8,272 bases of DNA from Pseudomonadota bacterium. Lineage in GTDB: Bacteria > Pseudomonadota > Alphaproteobacteria > Sphingomonadales > Sphingomonadaceae. The position numbers were made by a program, and so were the translations under genes. The notes under the pieces were generated by a model, which was given only the letters and a program-made list of their open reading frames with translations, ran no database searches and was not told the origin of the DNA. The first letter of the stretch is position 1. Each line of letters begins with the position of its first letter. Of this stretch, positions 5,587-8,272 are shown piece by piece. Where the stretch lies: the NCBI GenBank assembly GCA_023386515.1, contig JAEWJQ010000345.1:1-8272 (forward strand), given 5' to 3'.

Positions 5587-7905
5587 ATGGCCGGGCCCAT
5601 TCAGAAGGTATGCGTGATCGGCGCCGGCGTGATGGGCGCCGGCATCGCCGCGCAGGTCGCCAACGCCGGCATCCCGGTGCTGCTGCTCGACATCGTGCCC
5701 AGGGAGGGTAGCGATCGCGACGCGGTCGCCAAGGGCGCGGTCGCGAAGATGCTCAAGACCGACCCCGCCCCCTTCATGTCGAAGGCGGCGGCGAAGCTGG
5801 TCGAGACGGGCAATATCGACGACCATCTGGCCCGCGTCGCCGAATGCGACTGGATCGTCGAGGCGATCGTCGAGCGGCTCGACATCAAGCAGGCGCTCTA
5901 TGCCAAGCTGGAACAGCTCAAGCGTCCCGGCACCGCGGTCAGCTCGAACACCTCGACCATTCCGCTCGGCCATCTGGTCGAAGGGCGGTCGGACCAGTTC
6001 AAGGCCGACTTCCTGATCACCCACTTCTTCAACCCGCCGCGTTACATGCGGCTGGTCGAGATCGTCCGCGGCCCGCACACCGACCCCGCAATTGCGGGAA
6101 AGGTCGAGGATTTCGTCGACCGGTTCATGGGCAAGCGCATCGTCCGCGCCAAGGACACGCCGGGCTTCATCGCCAACCGCATCGGCACCTATTGGCTCGC
6201 GGTCGCGGTCAACGCCGCGCTCGACCAGGGGCTGACGGTGGAGGAGGCGGCCCAGATCGGCGGACGGCCGATGGGCGTGCCCAAGACCGGCATCTTCGGG
6301 CTGGTCGATCTGGTCGGCATCGACCTGATGCCGCTCCTGTCCAAAAGCCTGACCGCGACCTTGCCCCAGGGCGATCCCTATTTCGATACGGTGCGGCCGA
6401 TGCCGCTGGTCGACAAGATGATCGCGGAAGGGTTCACCGGTCGGAAGGGCAAGGGCGGCTTCTATCGCTTCGACAAGGCGACGCGGACCAAGTTCGCGCT
6501 CGACCTCGCCACCGGCGACTATCGTCCGGAAGCGAAGCCCGAGAAGCTGCCGTCGGCGGCGGAGAAGGATCTCGCCGCGCTGATCGCGCTGCCCGGTAAA
6601 GCCGGCACCTATGCCTGGGAAATCCTCGGCAAGGTGCTGAGCTATGCGGCGTCGCTGGTCGGCGAGGCGGCGGACGACGTCGTCGCGATCGATGACGCGA
6701 TGAAGCTCGGCTACAATTGGAAGTTCGGGCCGTTCGAGCTGATCGACCGGCTTGGGCCGGGCGCGCTCGCCGATCGCCTGCGTGCCGAGGGCCGCGCCGT
6801 GCCGCCGATCCTGGAGACGGCTGGCACGCGTCCCTTCTACCGGGTCGAGAACGGCACGCGCCAGTTCCTGGGCGCCGACGGCGCCTATCACGACGTCGTG
6901 CGCGGCGACGGCGTACTGCTGCTCGAGGACATCAAGCTGCGCAACGAGCCGTTGCTCAGGAACGGTTCGGCGGCGCTGTGGGACGTCGGCGATGGCGTCG
7001 CGGCGCTCGAGTTCACGACCAAGATGAACGCGCTCGACGAACAGATCATGCAGCTGATCCAGAAGGCGATCCCGCTGGTGAAGGCGCAGTTCAAGGCGCT
7101 GGTCATCTACAACGAAGGGTCGAACTTCTCGGCGGGCGCGAACCTCGGCCTCGCCATGTTCGCGGTCAACATCGCCGCCTGGGGCGAGGTGGAAAAGCTG
7201 ATCGCCGCCGGCCAGGCCGCGCTCAAGGCGCTGAAATACGCGCCCTTCCCTGTCGTCGCCGCGCCCGCGGGCATGGCGCTGGGCGGCGGTTGCGAGGTCG
7301 TGCTCCACGCCGACGCGGTGCAGGCGCATGCCGAAAGCTATATCGGCCTGGTCGAATGCGGCGTCGGCCTGCTGCCCGGCTGGGGCGGCAACGGCGAACT
7401 GCTCGACCGAATGGCGAAGGCGCCGATGATGCCGAAGGGGCCGATGCCCGCCGTCGCCAAGGCGTTCGAGACGATCTCGACGGCGCAGGTGTCGAAATCC
7501 GCCGCGCTGGCCAAGGAGATGATGTTCCTGCGCCCGACCGACGGCATCACGATGAACCGCGACCGACTGTTGGCGGATGCCAAGGCGAAGGCGCTGAGCC
7601 TCGTCGACGGCTATGTCGCGCCGGAGAAGCCGACCTTCCGCCTGCCCGGCGAAAGCGGCCGCGTCGGCATCGCGGGCGTCGTCGACGGCTTCCGCAAGAA
7701 GGGCATGGCCACGCTCTACGACGCCGTGGTGTCGGACCGGTTGGCGACCGTGCTGACCGGCGGCGATGCCGATCTGATCGACACGGTGACCGAGGACCAG
7801 CTGCTCAAGCTGGAGCGGCAGGCGTTCATGGCCAGCGTCAAGGACGGCCGCACCCAGGCGCGGGTCGAGCATATGCTCGAGACCGGCAAGCCGCTGCGCA
7901 ACTGA
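5587..7905 (+). CDS. fadN: Bifunctional 3-hydroxyacyl-CoA dehydrogenase / enoyl-CoA hydratase (FadN/YusL type)
   Basis: A 772-residue protein that hydrates enoyl-CoA and oxidises the resulting 3-hydroxyacyl-CoA with NAD+. The dehydrogenase comes first: the Rossmann loop GAGVMGAG at 12-19, the THFFNPPRYM stretch with catalytic His147, Glu158 and Asn198 (TPGFIANRIG), then two C-terminal 3HCDH domains (about 193-295 and 335-400). The crotonase domain is last (about 465-640), with oxyanion-hole loop FSAGANL (515-521) and both hydratase glutamates, Glu570 in GGGCE and Glu590 in GLVE. This is the reverse of FadB/FadJ, where the hydratase is N-terminal, and matches B. subtilis FadN (789 residues). 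I chose the ATG one base after the thiolase stop because the Rossmann strand begins right there; the open frame extends upstream inside the thiolase gene, but that part is shadow. A GGAG lies 10 bases before the ATG. Translation is probably coupled to the thiolase. Confidence 0.92.
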   Translation: MAGPIQKVCVIGAGVMGAGIAAQVANAGIPVLLLDIVPREGSDRDAVAKGAVAKMLKTDPAPFMSKAAAKLVETGNIDDHLARVAECDWIVEAIVERLDIKQALYAKLEQLKRPGTAVSSNTSTIPLGHLVEGRSDQFKADFLITHFFNPPRYMRLVEIVRGPHTDPAIAGKVEDFVDRFMGKRIVRAKDTPGFIANRIGTYWLAVAVNAALDQGLTVEEAAQIGGRPMGVPKTGIFGLVDLVGIDLMPLLSKSLTATLPQGDPYFDTVRPMPLVDKMIAEGFTGRKGKGGFYRFDKATRTKFALDLATGDYRPEAKPEKLPSAAEKDLAALIALPGKAGTYAWEILGKVLSYAASLVGEAADDVVAIDDAMKLGYNWKFGPFELIDRLGPGALADRLRAEGRAVPPILETAGTRPFYRVENGTRQFLGADGAYHDVVRGDGVLLLEDIKLRNEPLLRNGSAALWDVGDGVAALEFTTKMNALDEQIMQLIQKAIPLVKAQFKALVIYNEGSNFSAGANLGLAMFAVNIAAWGEVEKLIAAGQAALKALKYAPFPVVAAPAGMALGGGCEVVLHADAVQAHAESYIGLVECGVGLLPGWGGNGELLDRMAKAPMMPKGPMPAVAKAFETISTAQVSKSAALAKEMMFLRPTDGITMNRDRLLADAKAKALSLVDGYVAPEKPTFRLPGESGRVGIAGVVDGFRKKGMATLYDAVVSDRLATVLTGGDADLIDTVTEDQLLKLERQAFMASVKDGRTQARVEHMLETGKPLRN

Positions 7906-7909
7906 TCGC

Positions 7910-7940
7910 ATGCCCTTCCGTCCCGCCGGCGGAAGGGCAT
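7910..7940 (+). terminator. Intercistronic hairpin between fadN and the acyl-CoA dehydrogenase gene
   Basis: A perfect 11-base-pair stem, ATGCCCTTCCG (7910-7920) pairing with CGGAAGGGCAT (7930-7940), closes a 9-base loop. It begins 5 bases after the fadN stop and ends 19 bases before the next ATG. No run of T follows on the plus strand, so it is not a classic intrinsic terminator. It may act as a partial terminator, an mRNA-stabilising 3' end or a processing site that sets different levels for the two genes. The next gene's ribosome binding site lies outside the stem. Confidence 0.55.
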
Positions 7941-7941
7941 C

Positions 7942-7954
7942 AGAGGATAGAGGA
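7942..7954 (+). promoter_or_regulatory. Tandem ribosome binding sites of the acyl-CoA dehydrogenase gene
   Basis: AGAGGATAGAGGA gives two AGAGGA copies 7 bases apart. The second ends 5 bases before the ATG and is well placed for initiation; the first could act as a standby site just after the hairpin. The same AGAGGA hexamer precedes fadD and the thiolase. Confidence 0.5.
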
Positions 7955-7959
7955 CGACG

Positions 7960-8272
7960 ATGCAAGTCTACACCGCCCCGTTGCGCGACATGCGCTTCGT
8001 GCTGCACGAGCTGTTCGCCGACGACCAGTTCGCCAATCTGCCCGCGCATGCGGACTTCACCCCCGACCTGCTCGACGCGGTGCTGGAGGAAGGCGCGCGC
8101 ATGGCGCAGGAGGTCTTGCTGCCGCTCAACGCCAGCGGCGATCTCGAGGGGTGCCGACTGGAAAACGGGGTCGTCCGTACGCCCGCCGGCTTCAAGGCGG
8201 CCTATGATCAGTTCCGCGAGGGCGGCTGGGCGGCGCTCGCCTCCGCGCCCGAATGGGGCGGCCAGGGCCTGC
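7960..8272 (+). CDS. fadE: Acyl-CoA dehydrogenase, long (about 600-aa) type, 3' end missing
   Basis: The first 104 residues of a FAD-dependent acyl-CoA dehydrogenase that forms the trans-2-enoyl-CoA in the first beta-oxidation step. The beginning MQVYTAPLRDMRFVLHEL is typical of the roughly 600-residue dehydrogenases that include B. subtilis FadE (YusJ) and DmdC. It is followed by the N-terminal helical domain (LLDAVLEEGARMAQEVLLPL) and the WAALASAPEWGGQGL segment that is conserved across the superfamily. The catalytic glutamate and FAD-binding parts lie beyond the window, so activity and chain length cannot be judged. The ATG is preceded by two tandem AGAGGA copies (7942-7947 and 7949-7954), the nearer 5 bases away. 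It lies 54 bases after fadN, past a hairpin, and completes the thiolase, bifunctional enzyme and dehydrogenase set. DmdC-like substrates remain possible; the symbol rests on context. Confidence 0.85.
   Translation, partial: MQVYTAPLRDMRFVLHELFADDQFANLPAHADFTPDLLDAVLEEGARMAQEVLLPLNASGDLEGCRLENGVVRTPAGFKAAYDQFREGGWAALASAPEWGGQGL

Noticed and set aside
6085..6098. Perfect 14-base palindrome CCCGCAATTGCGGG inside the bifunctional enzyme gene
   Set aside because: About half a palindrome of this length is expected by chance in 8 kb, it lies within an ordinary coding stretch, and nothing around it suggests a site.
5416..8049. Very long open frame (877 codons) on the minus strand opposite the bifunctional enzyme gene
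   Set aside because: It is a shadow of GC-rich coding DNA: the opposite strand has full family motifs and catalytic residues, while this frame is rich in Arg, Asp, His, Gln and Gly with no recognisable domain and no ribosome binding site.

Overview
The window looks like ordinary chromosomal DNA from a GC-rich alphaproteobacterium, most likely a sphingomonad. I base this on G+C near two thirds by eye, strong GC preference at third codon positions, AGAGGA-type Shine-Dalgarno sequences, and a fatty-acid degradation locus with its own MerR-family regulator. The taxonomic call is inference. I see no mobile element, tRNA, rRNA, CRISPR array or phage gene, and no change in base composition suggesting recent transfer.

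Layout. (1) Bases 1-1972, plus strand: the 3' part of a cstA-family carbon-starvation/pyruvate transporter gene, overlapped by four bases by a small ybdD/yjiX-family gene. (2) Bases 1973-2190: a short gap holding a candidate 35-residue cysteine-rich, single-pass membrane peptide on the minus strand, with a good ribosome binding site and a possible promoter. (3) Bases 2191-4313, minus strand: a MerR-family regulator directly downstream of a long-chain acyl-CoA synthetase (fadD), a probable two-gene operon. (4) Bases 4314-4448: a divergent promoter region with a TTGACG/TATACG pair 20 bases apart, the long spacer typical of MerR-controlled promoters. (5) Bases 4449-8272, plus strand: a beta-oxidation operon of 3-ketoacyl-CoA thiolase, a bifunctional 3-hydroxyacyl-CoA dehydrogenase/enoyl-CoA hydratase in the FadN (YusL) domain order, and the start of a long acyl-CoA dehydrogenase cut by the window edge. 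A strong hairpin separates the last two.

How they work together: FadD activates fatty acids to acyl-CoA. The acyl-CoA dehydrogenase makes the enoyl-CoA, the bifunctional enzyme hydrates and oxidises it, and the thiolase releases acetyl-CoA. Only the electron-transfer flavoprotein partners are missing from the window. The MerR-family protein is the obvious candidate regulator of the divergent locus. The CstA/YbdD pair runs toward this locus on the opposite strand and is probably an independent unit.

I found no clear undescribed multi-gene system. The points most worth checking are the small cysteine-rich membrane ORF, the possible MerR operator between fadD and the thiolase, and the hairpin between the bifunctional enzyme and the acyl-CoA dehydrogenase.
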